Assembly: GCF_011300685.1 (NCBI RefSeq)
Contig: NZ_CP049864.1
Span: 1,294,885 to 1,358,884 of the forward strand
DNA length: 64,000 nucleotides
Source: Lysobacter sp. HDW10
GTDB taxonomy: Bacteria; Pseudomonadota; Gammaproteobacteria; Xanthomonadales; Xanthomonadaceae
Direction: 5' to 3'
A model generated the notes under the pieces. That model was not told where the DNA came from, searched no databases, and saw only the letters and a list, made by a program, of their open reading frames with translations. Of the stretch, positions 1-9,330 are shown in pieces; position 1 is the stretch's first letter, and each line of letters opens with the position of its first letter. The position numbers and the translations under genes were made by a program.

Positions 1-1
1 G

Positions 2-748
2 TTGGACGTGCGGGACACCTGGTTGTTCTTGCATGGCAACGAGCCGATGCCGTTAGACGCTGCGGAGCGATTCGCAGCGGCGGTTCAAACGCGCGCAGCC
101 GGCACACCGCTTGCGTACATCGAAGGCAGCCGCGGGTTTTGGTCGATGGAACTCGAGGTCTCGCCCGCCACGCTGATCCCGCGCGTCGAAACCGAGCTGC
201 TGGTCGAAGCAGCACTCGCGGCGGTGCCGTCTGAAGGGCAGGTCGACGTATTGGACCTGGGCACGGGTAGCGGCGCGATTGCATTGGCGATCGCAAAAGA
301 GCGCCGAAACGCCCAGGTCGTTGCCATCGATCAATGTGCAGGAGCACTTGAAGTGGCCGCCCGTAACGCGTCACGCCATGCGCTTACCAATGTCCGATTC
401 CTGAAGGGCGACTGGTACGCGCCAGTGGCAGGGCAGCAGTTTCATTGCATTGTTTCCAATCCGCCATACATTCGCGAAGACGATGCGCACCTTAAACAAG
501 GCGATTTGAGATTCGAGCCGATGGGCGCGCTTGCGTCCGGCGAAGATGGATTGACTGACATTCGCACACTCGTTCAAGGGGCGATGCGCCATTTGATGCG
601 TGGCGGTTTTTTCGCCATCGAGCACGGCTACGATCAAGGCGAAGCTGTTCGACACTGCTTTGAAAACGCAGGATTCGTCGAGGTGCGCACACTGAAAGAT
701 CTCGAATCACGCGATCGCGTCACGCAAGGATTTAAGCCGACGCATTGA
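2..748 (+). CDS. prmC: Release factor glutamine N5-methyltransferase PrmC, 5' end cut off
   Basis: PrmC (HemK) methylates the glutamine of the GGQ motif in release factors RF1 and RF2, using S-adenosylmethionine. The SAM-binding motif I (DLGTGSGAIA) lies at visible residues 85-94 and the catalytic NPPY at 153-156. The reading frame is open to the window edge and 248 residues are visible. The family is usually about 275-285 residues, so roughly 30 N-terminal residues lie upstream and the first visible TTG codon is not the real start. The C-terminus is complete. One of its substrates, RF1, is encoded 11 kb downstream. Confidence 0.93.
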   Translation: MDVRDTWLFLHGNEPMPLDAAERFAAAVQTRAAGTPLAYIEGSRGFWSMELEVSPATLIPRVETELLVEAALAAVPSEGQVDVLDLGTGSGAIALAIAKERRNAQVVAIDQCAGALEVAARNASRHALTNVRFLKGDWYAPVAGQQFHCIVSNPPYIREDDAHLKQGDLRFEPMGALASGEDGLTDIRTLVQGAMRHLMRGGFFAIEHGYDQGEAVRHCFENAGFVEVRTLKDLESRDRVTQGFKPTH

Positions 749-789
749 GCGGGCGCGATAGAATAGGCGTTCAACGCTGGAGAACACAG

Positions 790-1737
790 ATGCGCGATTT
801 GTACCCGGATATCGAACCGTTCGAGCACGGCATGCTCAAAGTGGCTGGCGGCCATGAAATCTATTGGGAACAGTGCGGTAATCCGCAAGGCAAGCCCGTC
901 GTCATGTTGCACGGTGGGCCGGGCGCAGGCTGTGGTACGGCGATGCGACGTTTTCATGACCCTTCGAAATATCGCATTGTGTTGTTCGATCAACGCGGCG
1001 CGGGTCGCAGTGTGCCGCACGCAAATCTAGACAGCAACACAACCTGGGATTTGGTCTCTGACATCGAACAAATTCGCGAGATGCTGGGCATTGAAAAATG
1101 GCAGGTGTTCGGTGGTTCGTGGGGTTCGACCTTGGCATTGGCCTATGCAGAAACCCATCCCGAACGCGTAACCGAACTCGTGCTACGCGGCATCTTCATG
1201 TTGCGTCGTTGGGAGTTGGAGTGGTTTTATCAAGAAGGTGCTTCGCGTCTTTTCCCAGACCATTGGCAACCCTACCGCGATCACATCCCGGAAAGCGAAC
1301 GTGGCGACATGATGACGGCTTATCACAAGCGTCTCACCAGTGCGGATGAAGCCACGCGTCTGGCCGCAGCGCAGGCATGGAGCATTTGGGAAGGTGGCAC
1401 GAGCTACCTGCGCGTCCCCGCCGACTACAACACCTCGCATAGTGATCCGCATTTCGCGCTGTCTTTTGCGCGCATCGAGAATCACTACTTCATGAACAAG
1501 GGCTTCTTTGAAGTTGATGATCAGCTGCTGCGCGATGCGCACAAAATCGCGCATATTCCGGGCGTAATCGTGCATGGCCGATACGACGTGGTCTGTCCCG
1601 TGCAAAACGCCTGGGATTTGATCAAAGTGTGGCCGTCCGCAACGCTCAAGATTTCTCCCTTGTCAGGCCACTCGGCATTCGAAGCAGAAAACGCGTCTGC
1701 GCTGATTGAAGCCACCGACGCATTTGCAAACGTATAA
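790..1737 (+). CDS. pip: Prolyl iminopeptidase
   Basis: Cytoplasmic alpha/beta-hydrolase that releases N-terminal proline from peptides. The frame is open from 745, but ATG 790 is chosen because GGAGA at 779-783 precedes it. This start also puts the catalytic triad at Ser110 (in GGSWGS), Asp266 (in GRYDVV) and His294 (in SGHSAF), the published numbering of the Xanthomonas campestris enzyme. The oxyanion region HGGPGAGCG is intact. The protein has 315 residues, the normal family length. The gene follows prmC by about 40 bp and precedes the PhnA-like gene by 11 bp, so the three are probably cotranscribed. Confidence 0.95.
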   Translation: MRDLYPDIEPFEHGMLKVAGGHEIYWEQCGNPQGKPVVMLHGGPGAGCGTAMRRFHDPSKYRIVLFDQRGAGRSVPHANLDSNTTWDLVSDIEQIREMLGIEKWQVFGGSWGSTLALAYAETHPERVTELVLRGIFMLRRWELEWFYQEGASRLFPDHWQPYRDHIPESERGDMMTAYHKRLTSADEATRLAAAQAWSIWEGGTSYLRVPADYNTSHSDPHFALSFARIENHYFMNKGFFEVDDQLLRDAHKIAHIPGVIVHGRYDVVCPVQNAWDLIKVWPSATLKISPLSGHSAFEAENASALIEATDAFANV

Positions 1738-1748
1738 GGACTCACACC

Positions 1749-1982
1749 GTGTCAGAAGACGAAGATAGTTTGATTGTGAAAGACAGCAATGGCACCGTGC
1801 TGAATAACGGTGACACAGTGACTGTCATTAAAGATCTGAAAGTAAAAGGCACTTCTGTCACGCTGAAGCGCGGCACTGTGTGCAAAAACATCCGCCTGAC
1901 CGATGACGAAGACTTGATCGAATGCAACGTCGATAAGGTCAAAGGTCTGGTGCTGCGCACCGAGTTCGTCAAGAAAGCCTGA
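1749..1982 (+). CDS. PhnA-like domain protein without zinc ribbon
   Basis: A 77-residue protein matching the C-terminal domain of PhnA/YjdM proteins. Visible hallmarks are VKDSNGTVLNNGDTV, the run TVIKDLKVKG, and the ending TEFVKKA. The usual N-terminal zinc-ribbon half is absent, so this is the single-domain form. The GTG start at 1749 has AAGGA about 8 nt upstream. Despite the old family name (alkylphosphonate uptake), a role in phosphonate use is not established and nothing nearby supports one. It sits 11 bp after pip in the same direction. Confidence 0.85.
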   Translation: MSEDEDSLIVKDSNGTVLNNGDTVTVIKDLKVKGTSVTLKRGTVCKNIRLTDDEDLIECNVDKVKGLVLRTEFVKKA

Positions 1983-1997
1983 TTCGATTGCGCGGGC

Positions 1998-3203
1998 TCA
2001 GAGGGGCAGTGCAGCCGCAGACCCGGCTGCATGTCCCGACGCCCACGCCCACTGGAAGTTGTAGCCGCCAAGCCAGCCGGTCACGTCGACCACTTCGCCC
2101 ACGAAGTACAGACCGGGCACGTGCTTCGACATCATGGTGGCGGATGAGAGTTCTTTTGTATCTACGCCGCCCAATGTGACTTCCGCGGTGCGATAGCCTT
2201 CCGTGCCGCTCGCCGTAATTGGCCATGCACGTAAGCATTGCGCGGCTTCGGTCAATTGCTTGGCGTGCATCTGTTTGATGGGCGCATTGCCAATCCACAC
2301 GTCACACAGGCGTTGCGCGAAACGCTTCGGAATGACTTCGGATAACAAGGTTTGGATATGCGCGTCGGGTCGATCCGCACGCCACTGCGCGAGCAATTCA
2401 GACACGTCGGTATCAGGGAGTAAGTTGGCGACGAGTGGCATGCCTTCGCGCCAGTACGAACTGATTTGCAACACTGCAGGGCCACTTAAGCCGCGATGTG
2501 TGATCAGTAGTGCATTGCTGAAAGACTGCTTGCCGCACTGTATATCCACTGGCAACGACACGCCGGCCAAATCCGTCAGCTGCTCCAACGGCTTTCCAGA
2601 CAGCGTCAACGGCACCAGGCCGGCGCGCGTGGGCAACACAGTATGTCCGAAGCTTTCTGCAATGCGATAGCCAATGCCGGTGGCACCCATGCGCGGAATC
2701 GATAGTCCGCCCGTGGCCACAATCAAGCGCTCAGCGCGGTATTTGCCGATAGAGGTCTCGATGCCGAACGCATTGTCGCTATGCGCCACCGATTCGATCG
2801 TGCAACCGGTGCGGATCTCAACCTTCGCTTGCGCGCATTCGTCCAACAACATCGCGACGATCTGTTTGGACGACACATCGCAAAACAGCTGACCGAGCTC
2901 TTTCTCGTGCCAAGCGATCTTGTGCGCATCCACCATGTCGATAAAGTCAGATGGCTTGAAGCGCGCCAACGCCGATTTACAAAAGTGCGGATTTTGCGAG
3001 AGAAACTGCGCGGGTGTGGTGCCGGTATTGGTGAAGTTGCATCGCCCACCGCCCGACATCAAAATTTTCTTGCCACATCGTTCGGCGTGTTCAAGCACTA
3101 AGACGCGCAGGCCGAGTCGTCCTGCGGTGAGGGCGCTCATCAAGCCTGCGGCGCCACCGCCTAAGACAATCAAATCAAATGCAGCGCCTGCGGCCGTAGA
3201 CAT
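1998..3203 (-). CDS. HI0933/YhiN-family FAD-dependent oxidoreductase
   Basis: A 401-residue flavoprotein of the HI0933 family (YhiN, BaiN-like). The N-terminus has a dinucleotide-binding fold (VLGGGAAGLMSA, residues 13-24), followed by the family signature SGGGRCNFTN at 50-59. Near the C-terminus lies GEVVDVTGWLGGYN, the second FAD-contacting motif. The substrate of most members is unknown, so no specific reaction is assigned. It is the last gene of a minus-strand run that starts with the Nudix and exonuclease genes, and it follows the Nudix stop by 12 bp. Confidence 0.88.
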   Translation of the reverse strand: MSTAAGAAFDLIVLGGGAAGLMSALTAGRLGLRVLVLEHAERCGKKILMSGGGRCNFTNTGTTPAQFLSQNPHFCKSALARFKPSDFIDMVDAHKIAWHEKELGQLFCDVSSKQIVAMLLDECAQAKVEIRTGCTIESVAHSDNAFGIETSIGKYRAERLIVATGGLSIPRMGATGIGYRIAESFGHTVLPTRAGLVPLTLSGKPLEQLTDLAGVSLPVDIQCGKQSFSNALLITHRGLSGPAVLQISSYWREGMPLVANLLPDTDVSELLAQWRADRPDAHIQTLLSEVIPKRFAQRLCDVWIGNAPIKQMHAKQLTEAAQCLRAWPITASGTEGYRTAEVTLGGVDTKELSSATMMSKHVPGLYFVGEVVDVTGWLGGYNFQWAWASGHAAGSAAALPL

Positions 3204-3215
3204 CCGTTGCCTTAA

Positions 3216-3803
3216 TCAGCGGTGTGCGGGTGTGTCGGCGTCCGTCTCATGCGCCGCCAAGCTGCCGTCCGGATTGTGCTCAATCATCCACAAACCGGCC
3301 CACAGTTTTAGATCCAGTTCAAAGCCCTGTGCGTGTTTCTGCATCAGCCAAGACGGTGCTTCACTGCGTGGCACATGGTGCACCTTGATGTTTTCATCTG
3401 CGACGCCGCCGCCTTCGCCCACTTTGACCAAATGTGTTGCGCGCACAAACGCAATGCGCTCGTTACTCATTCCCGAGCTGGTCGGGCCGATCAGCAAGAC
3501 ATCGACTTTGCCGGGGCGCCAACCGGTCTCTTCTTCAAGCTCGCGAATGGCCGCAGCTTCAAGCGTGTCGTGCGCATGTTCATCGCCGACAAGACCCGCC
3601 GGCATTTCAATCGTGCGTCGACCCAGAGGGACGCGATACTGTTCGACGAACAAGACATCGTCATTGGGCGTCACCGCCATGATCAAAACGGCCATGCCTT
3701 CGCCATGCACGCGTTCGCACGACTCCCATTGACCGCGTTTGACTAAACGGAGCCACTTTCCCTCATAGAGCAGTTCGCTCACCTCGTGTTCGTGCGTCGA
3801 CAT
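3216..3803 (-). CDS. Nudix hydrolase, ADP-ribose pyrophosphatase type
   Basis: A 195-residue Nudix protein. The Nudix box is centred on IRELEEETGW (residues 86-95), preceded by EQYRVPLGRR and EMPAGLVG at 54-74. That upstream pattern is typical of ADP-ribose/ADP-sugar pyrophosphatases rather than MutT. The spacer between the conserved Gly and the REUxEE core contains the extra histidine-rich segment DEHAHD. The start ATG at 3803 has GGGAG close upstream on the minus strand. It is flanked by the exonuclease and flavoprotein genes at 12 bp spacings, so probably one transcript. The substrate is inferred only. Confidence 0.88.
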   Translation of the reverse strand: MSTHEHEVSELLYEGKWLRLVKRGQWESCERVHGEGMAVLIMAVTPNDDVLFVEQYRVPLGRRTIEMPAGLVGDEHAHDTLEAAAIRELEEETGWRPGKVDVLLIGPTSSGMSNERIAFVRATHLVKVGEGGGVADENIKVHHVPRSEAPSWLMQKHAQGFELDLKLWAGLWMIEHNPDGSLAAHETDADTPAHR

Positions 3804-3815
3804 CCAGTCTCCCTT

Positions 3816-4724
3816 TTAAACACTGATACCCGCGACCGCCATCAAGCGTCTGCGCGTCAGAGGGCCGAATTTCAATGTATCGCAAAGTTCAGAGATGTGT
3901 GCTGCATCTGCCTGTCCGCGCGCGAAAGGTGAGGTGAGATGCGGCAGCGGCGCATGGGTGGCGATGCGGGTGAGCTGTTGAAACAGCCGCGCATCGGCTT
4001 GCTGCGCTTTGAGTTTGAGCGCGATGCCATGCGCGCCACGAAGGCGTAAATGTGCGACTTCATCCACGCGATCGAGCAGGGCATCCAGCGTTTCAAAGTG
4101 CGAAATCAAGTGCGCTGCGGTTTTTTGCCCGATGCCTTGAATACCCGGGATGTTATCGACGGCATCGCCACATAACGCCAAGTAGTCAGCAATCTGATGG
4201 GCGTGCACTCCGTGCTTGGCTTTGACCCCCGCCTGCGTCCAACGCGTGTTGCGCGCGAAGTCGAATTGTTCGTCGTCATCTTGCAGCAACTGCGACAAGT
4301 CTTTGTCAGCAGAGACGATCACGCCTCGATAACCGTTTTCACGTGCGAGCATCATCGCTGCGCCGATCAAGTCATCGGCTTCGAATTCGGAATGCGATGC
4401 GACGTTCCACCCCAAGGCCGCAGTCACCGCTTTGCATACGGCGAACTGACGACGCAATTCTTCCGGTGCTGGGGGGCGGTTCGCCTTGTACTGCGGATAG
4501 ATTTCATTGCGATAGCAGTTATCTAACGCTTCATCGAAAGCGACAACAATGTGCGTCGGTTTCTCGCGCTCATGCAATTCACACAGAAAGCGCGTGTAGC
4601 CATGCACGGCATTGAGTGGCCAACCTTCCGCGTCGTGCCATGCATCCGGCATGGAATGCCATGCGCGAAACACATACATGCTGGCATCGACCAAATAAAC
4701 GGCCGGGCGTTGCGCAGCACTCAT
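3816..4724 (-). CDS. Stand-alone 5'-3' exonuclease (Pol I N-terminal domain type)
   Basis: A FEN-like 5' nuclease resembling the N-terminal exonuclease domain of DNA polymerase I and E. coli ExoIX, with no polymerase domain. Metal-binding acidic motifs are visible as SEFEADDLIGAA, VSADKDLSQLL and LCGDAVDNIPG. They are followed by the helix-three-turn-helix segment GIQGIGQKTAAHLI. The start chosen is ATG 4724, which overlaps the nitroreductase stop as ATGA; an in-frame ATG at 4736 would add four residues. The likely role is flap or primer removal in DNA repair or replication. Confidence 0.88.
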   Translation of the reverse strand: MSAAQRPAVYLVDASMYVFRAWHSMPDAWHDAEGWPLNAVHGYTRFLCELHEREKPTHIVVAFDEALDNCYRNEIYPQYKANRPPAPEELRRQFAVCKAVTAALGWNVASHSEFEADDLIGAAMMLARENGYRGVIVSADKDLSQLLQDDDEQFDFARNTRWTQAGVKAKHGVHAHQIADYLALCGDAVDNIPGIQGIGQKTAAHLISHFETLDALLDRVDEVAHLRLRGAHGIALKLKAQQADARLFQQLTRIATHAPLPHLTSPFARGQADAAHISELCDTLKFGPLTRRRLMAVAGISV

Positions 4725-5293
4725 GCGGGCGACCACTGCGTCAGCAGGGCAGCCGGATCAGGGCGTGTGCGTTCTGGAATAAATGTCGCAGTGCTGCCGA
4801 TGTGGATGTGCCCCACGAGGACTTCATCGGAACCAACGCCCAAGATGCGGCGCATCTCTTCATCGCTCGCCACGAGCCCGGTTAACCACTGCGCCACAAA
4901 GCCCGAGGCTTGTGCGGCGAGCAACACGGCAAAGCAGACGCAAGCTGCACTGGCATAGCGTTCATGCGCAGGAATTTTCGTGTCTTCCCCTTGCGCTGCG
5001 ACCACCATCAAAATGACGGGTGCATACGAAAAGCGTTTGCGCGCTTTTTCATACACGCCTTCCGCAGCGTCCGGATCAAGCACACGCATGCGCTGCTCAA
5101 GGGCTTCACCCAAGGCAAATCGTGCATCGCCCCGCACTTCGATAAATCGAAAAGGAACGCGTTTGCCGTGGTCAGGGACTCGCACAGCGGATTGCAGAAT
5201 GCGCAGCAGTTGCGCAGCGTCCGGACCCGGTCCGCTCATCTGCGTGTAAGGGACTGAACGACGTGCGTCCAGACATTCGAAACACTGGCTCAT
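4721..5293 (-). CDS. Nitroreductase family FMN-dependent oxidoreductase
   Basis: A 190-residue nitroreductase-fold protein, close in layout to E. coli YdjA. Visible family features are the N-terminal DARRSVPYTQ segment (arginines that bind the FMN phosphate), the AVRVPDHGKRVPFRF stretch, and a central hydrophobic ACVCFAVLLAAQASGFVAQW. Such proteins form FMN-containing dimers that reduce nitro compounds or quinones with NAD(P)H; the physiological substrate is unknown. It overlaps the downstream exonuclease by 4 bp and follows the DUF3106 gene after a 54-bp gap. Confidence 0.85.
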   Translation of the reverse strand: MSQCFECLDARRSVPYTQMSGPGPDAAQLLRILQSAVRVPDHGKRVPFRFIEVRGDARFALGEALEQRMRVLDPDAAEGVYEKARKRFSYAPVILMVVAAQGEDTKIPAHERYASAACVCFAVLLAAQASGFVAQWLTGLVASDEEMRRILGVGSDEVLVGHIHIGSTATFIPERTRPDPAALLTQWSPA

Positions 5294-5347
5294 TTTGGAC
5301 TCTGCGCATCAAACCAGTGTCATTGTGACATGTGCGCAATGGCGGAT

Positions 5348-5767
5348 TTATTGCGGCGGGTTTGCCTTCAACCAGGCGGCCCGTTGTTCGGCGCTCATCG
5401 AATGCCATTGGTCGCGCAATGCGCTGCGCGCCTCAGGGGACATCGTCTTCATACGCAAATAGAGCTGTTTCGCCTCTGCACGCTGCATTGGGTTCAATTT
5501 TTCCCAGCGATGCATGCCGCGCTGTGCCATTTTGCGCTCTGCCGGGGTCATCGACGCCCAATGCTGCGAACGCGCCATCATTTCACCGCGGGTCGAAGGG
5601 TTGTCATCCCAGCGCGCACGCATGGGTGCAATCAATGTTTCGCGTTGTGCAGGCGTCAAGCTATCCCAAGTCCCTAAGGTCGGTTTCGCCGGTGCGCTTT
5701 GCGGTTCGGCAAACGCAGGGGCGCACAAGGCGACCATCGCTGCGAAAACAAAACTGTGCAGTTTCAT
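5348..5767 (-). CDS. DUF3106 secreted protein
   Basis: A 139-residue protein with a signal peptide (MKLHSFVFAAMVALCAPAFA, cleavage likely after residue 20). The mature part is built from repeated W-x-x-(L/M)-(T/S/N)-P/A-x-(Q/E)-R-x units, for example WDSLTPAQRE, WASMTPAERK, WEKLNPMQRA and WHSMSAEQRA. This periodic pattern identifies the DUF3106 family, whose function is unknown. The gene starts 2 bp after the small membrane-protein gene and is the third member of a sigma factor, membrane protein, DUF3106 set. It is probably periplasmic. Confidence 0.85.
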   Translation of the reverse strand: MKLHSFVFAAMVALCAPAFAEPQSAPAKPTLGTWDSLTPAQRETLIAPMRARWDDNPSTRGEMMARSQHWASMTPAERKMAQRGMHRWEKLNPMQRAEAKQLYLRMKTMSPEARSALRDQWHSMSAEQRAAWLKANPPQ

Positions 5768-5769
5768 GC

Positions 5770-6114
5770 TTATTTCTCCATGTGCAAGGTATTCGCGTCG
5801 CTCCCTAGCCACGCATAAAATTCGGGATCGTTGTCCAGCGCCGTCGTCGGCGATGAGGCCGGTAGCGGCGCGGGCGCGGTCTGAACGACCGTGTCTACTT
5901 TCGGTGCCTTGGAGACCGGCGTTTCCATTTGCAAAATTCCGACACCGGCCAAGGCCAACACCATCGCACCCACCATCACAGGCCGCCAAACGGCTGAATG
6001 CTTGTGCGTCGACGCACGCGGATGCAATTGGGTGCTGACGGAAAACGGCACCTGTGCCAAACCCGCAGCGTGCAAAGCGCGTGCGCGGTGGTCCAGTGTG
6101 TCTTCGATGTTCAT
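5770..6114 (-). CDS. Small membrane protein, DUF3619-like, probable anti-sigma partner
   Basis: A 114-residue protein with one predicted membrane span (about residues 43-62), an N-terminal soluble part of about 40 residues and a proline/alanine-rich outer part. Its ATG overlaps the upstream sigma-factor stop as ATGA, indicating translational coupling. In related proteobacteria the gene between an ECF-like sigma factor and a DUF3106 gene is a DUF3619 protein. Position and topology suggest an anti-sigma role, but no zinc-binding anti-sigma (ZAS) HxxxCxxC motif is present and the function is inferred from context only. Confidence 0.7.
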   Translation of the reverse strand: MNIEDTLDHRARALHAAGLAQVPFSVSTQLHPRASTHKHSAVWRPVMVGAMVLALAGVGILQMETPVSKAPKVDTVVQTAPAPLPASSPTTALDNDPEFYAWLGSDANTLHMEK

Positions 6115-6671
6115 GAGAAATCCTCCAAAAACGGTTGCAAAGCTGCACGTGCACGCGAAAGGTGCGTTTTGACCGATCCTTCGCTACAGCCCATCACACT
6201 TGCGGTGGTTGCCACATCTAACTCTTCCAGAACACGTAGGTTGAATGCTTCGCGCTGTCGCGCGGGGAGCGTGCGCATGGCGCGCGTGAAGTGTGTAAAT
6301 GCGTCACGGTTGTCATAACTACGCGACGGGTCGGCAGATGTGTCGGCCCAAGCCACACTTGAATCCTCTTCAATACCACCTAACATCCAACTCAATCGGA
6401 ACTTGCGACGACGCTGCATATCAATCACGCGCGTCCGCAAAATCCGCCAAAACAATGGCGTCCATTCGTTCGAAGGCCGATCACCGTAAGCCAACATTTT
6501 CATCATCGCGTCTTGCACGGCGTCCATTGCATCGTCTCGACTGCGCAAACCGTATTCGGCAAAGCGGAACGCACGCGCATTGACGTCCTTAAAGAACGCA
6601 TTGATGTTCGGCCAAGTTTTAGCTTCGACAGTCTCGGTCATCTGAGTTGTCGGGCCGGCGTCCGGACACAT
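6111..6671 (-). CDS. ECF-type sigma-70 family RNA polymerase sigma factor
   Basis: A small sigma factor with region 2 (RFAEYGLRSRDDAMDAVQDA through RTRVIDMQRRRKFR) and region 4 (LPARQREAFNLRVLEELDVA, then the helix-turn-helix SEGSVKTHLSRARAAL). There is no region 1.1 or 3. The first ATG (6671) has AAAGGA about 11 nt upstream; an alternative ATG at 6641 has no visible ribosome site. It heads a translationally coupled cassette with the small membrane protein and DUF3106 protein, so it probably answers an envelope signal. No own target promoter could be recognised. Confidence 0.88.
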   Translation of the reverse strand: MCPDAGPTTQMTETVEAKTWPNINAFFKDVNARAFRFAEYGLRSRDDAMDAVQDAMMKMLAYGDRPSNEWTPLFWRILRTRVIDMQRRRKFRLSWMLGGIEEDSSVAWADTSADPSRSYDNRDAFTHFTRAMRTLPARQREAFNLRVLEELDVATTASVMGCSEGSVKTHLSRARAALQPFLEDFS

Positions 6672-6743
6672 GTTCGGGCGGTTCCTTTCGATCGGCGGTC
6701 TGTCTGCGTAATCAACGCCTGACAGCAGCCTGCGTTGACAACC

Positions 6744-7190
6744 TCAGCCACGGGGCCGCGCCAGATAAGCGGCCAGCAAGATCGCCGAGGCAAACAGGCA
6801 GTAATCGGCCAGGCCCAAGGCTTTCCCGTTCAGGAAGGCTGCAAACCAAAGACCCATCCGCTGAACCGATTCCTGCGGGTAAAGGCCGAGGGATTGGCCC
6901 AAGAAGCCGGCGGCGATCCACCAGCGCGCAATCACGATACACACGGCAGTTGCGAGCGCGGCGATCCAAGGCCGAAGGCCATCGGCGGGTGCTTTCCAAT
7001 AGCGCAGGCTCGACGCGACCAAGGCCGCCACACCCAAAGAAGCAAGGCTGAGCTCGCGGCCTGTGACAAGCGCCAGGAGGGTCCACGCCAAGGTGAGGAC
7101 GAGGATAGACACGAGCAACATGACCACCGTTAGCGCGCGCCAACGACGGTGAGGTTGGGGCGGCGAGGACTCATTCGATGCGGAATTCAT
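6744..7190 (-). CDS. Hypothetical four-helix membrane protein
   Basis: Family not recognised. From ATG 7190 it is 148 residues, with a polar N-terminus rich in Ser, Pro and His/Arg and four hydrophobic stretches (around residues 21-45, 50-70, 75-100 and 125-145). The open frame extends to 7325, but that extension would run over the divergent sufT start, so the internal ATG is preferred. No clear Shine-Dalgarno sequence is visible. It is divergent from sufT with 37 bp between the starts. Coding status rests on the consistent helix pattern. Confidence 0.6.
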   Translation of the reverse strand: MNSASNESSPPQPHRRWRALTVVMLLVSILVLTLAWTLLALVTGRELSLASLGVAALVASSLRYWKAPADGLRPWIAALATAVCIVIARWWIAAGFLGQSLGLYPQESVQRMGLWFAAFLNGKALGLADYCLFASAILLAAYLARPRG

Positions 7191-7227
7191 CCGTACAGGA
7201 TAAATGGGAGACGTTAAACTATGCGTT

Positions 7228-7779
7228 ATGTATTCTCGAAGCAGTGAACCGATCAAATTCGAGCGCGATTGCGATGTCGTGCTTGTCCCCTCTGGCGAAA
7301 ATGTGGTGATGCCGGCGGGCAGCATCGGCTACATCACCCAATCACTGGGCGGCAGCTGGACAGTCTTCGTGGAAGGCAATCTGATGCGTATTGCCGGCAA
7401 GGATGCAGACGCTATCGGCAAAGAACCGCCGACGCCCATCGAACTGCCGGAAGGGGCGACGGTAGACGATATCGAGAAACTCGTGTGGCAGCAGCTGCGC
7501 ACCTGTTTCGATCCTGAAATTCCGATCAATGTCGTAGAGCTCGGTCTGGTTTACAGCGCTGAACTGTCGCAATTAGAGAGTGGCAACTATCGCGCCGACG
7601 TGCGTATGACTTTGACCGCGCCGGGATGTGGCATGGGCGATATTTTGGTCGACGACGTGCGCAGCAAGCTCGAGCTGATTCCTACGCTCGAAGACGCAGA
7701 TGTGGAATTGGTGTTCGACCCGCCGTGGAACCGCAACATGATGTCGGATGCGGCCAAGCTTGAAACAGGGATGTTTTAA
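7228..7779 (+). CDS. sufT: Putative Fe-S cluster assembly protein SufT
   Basis: A 183-residue protein with the MIP18/DUF59 domain (residues about 80-170) containing DPEIPINVVELGLVY and the conserved LTAPGCGMGDILVDDV. SufT-type proteins act in maturation of iron-sulfur proteins, together with the SUF machinery. The N-terminal part (VVLVPSGENVVMPAG...GGSWTVFVEGNLMRI) is also characteristic of the family. ATG 7228 is chosen from the expected family N-terminus; ATG 7204 in frame would add eight residues. No other suf genes lie in this window. It converges with the asparaginase gene. Confidence 0.87.
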   Translation: MYSRSSEPIKFERDCDVVLVPSGENVVMPAGSIGYITQSLGGSWTVFVEGNLMRIAGKDADAIGKEPPTPIELPEGATVDDIEKLVWQQLRTCFDPEIPINVVELGLVYSAELSQLESGNYRADVRMTLTAPGCGMGDILVDDVRSKLELIPTLEDADVELVFDPPWNRNMMSDAAKLETGMF

Positions 7780-7788
7780 GGCGTAGCC

Positions 7789-8274
7789 TCAGCTCGCTTC
7801 GAAACGATTGGCTTCCACGTTCTTACGGACGTTGGCCGGATCCCAAATTCGGCCGTTCATCGCGATGTATACGCCAGGCCGCTGTGATTGCACAGCACCG
7901 ACCGCACACCCGATATTGAACTCGGCATCAGAACCCTCAAAGCGCGCGGGGTTTAGTGCACCCGTCAACACGATGACTTTGTCTGGAATCGCGGCCAGCA
8001 CCTTTGCGGTTTCCACCATCGAATCGGTGCCGTGCGTAATCAGCACGTGTGACTCCGGCTGCGCTTCGATCGTCGCGCGCATGAGTTCTCGGTCTGCTTG
8101 ATCAATAAACAACGAGTCTTTGCGCAGCAGCGCAATCACGCGGAAGCGAAACGCCACGCCCAGGTCTTCCAGAATGCGGCCGATCTGCGGGTCGCCGACT
8201 TGATAGTCCGACTTCGCATCGAAGTAAATCTTGTCGATCGTGCCACCTGTGGTGACGATAAGCAGGGATTCCAT
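7789..8274 (-). CDS. Single-domain asparaginase-like protein
   Basis: A 161-residue protein corresponding only to the N-terminal catalytic lobe of bacterial L-asparaginases (normally about 330 residues). Both active-site segments are present: VTTGGTIDK near the N-terminus and ITHGTDSMVETA in the middle. The C-terminal lobe is absent and the reading frame ends cleanly, so this appears to be a compact family and not a recent truncation. ATG 8274 has GGAAG about 10 nt upstream. Whether it hydrolyses asparagine is uncertain, since the missing lobe helps form the dimer interface. Confidence 0.82.
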   Translation of the reverse strand: MESLLIVTTGGTIDKIYFDAKSDYQVGDPQIGRILEDLGVAFRFRVIALLRKDSLFIDQADRELMRATIEAQPESHVLITHGTDSMVETAKVLAAIPDKVIVLTGALNPARFEGSDAEFNIGCAVGAVQSQRPGVYIAMNGRIWDPANVRKNVEANRFEAS

Positions 8275-8313
8275 GTACTGACTTCCAAAGTGTGCAGAGG
8301 GCACTGCTGCAAA

Positions 8314-9245
<932 letters not shown>

Positions 9246-9330
9246 CTACGTGTCCAATACCTGCCTCAATTGCAGCCGACAGTGTACGCAATTCCGCCCA
9301 ATTCACCTTTGAGCGGTTAGGCTTGTCGGC

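Noticed and set aside
6744-7325. 193-codon version of the membrane protein starting at 7325
   Set aside because: The extra N-terminus is antisense to the sufT coding start; the internal ATG at 7190 gives a sensible protein.
7789-8304. Short asparaginase as a pseudogene
   Set aside because: Active-site motifs are intact, the stop is clean, and no remnant of the C-terminal lobe is visible downstream on the minus strand.
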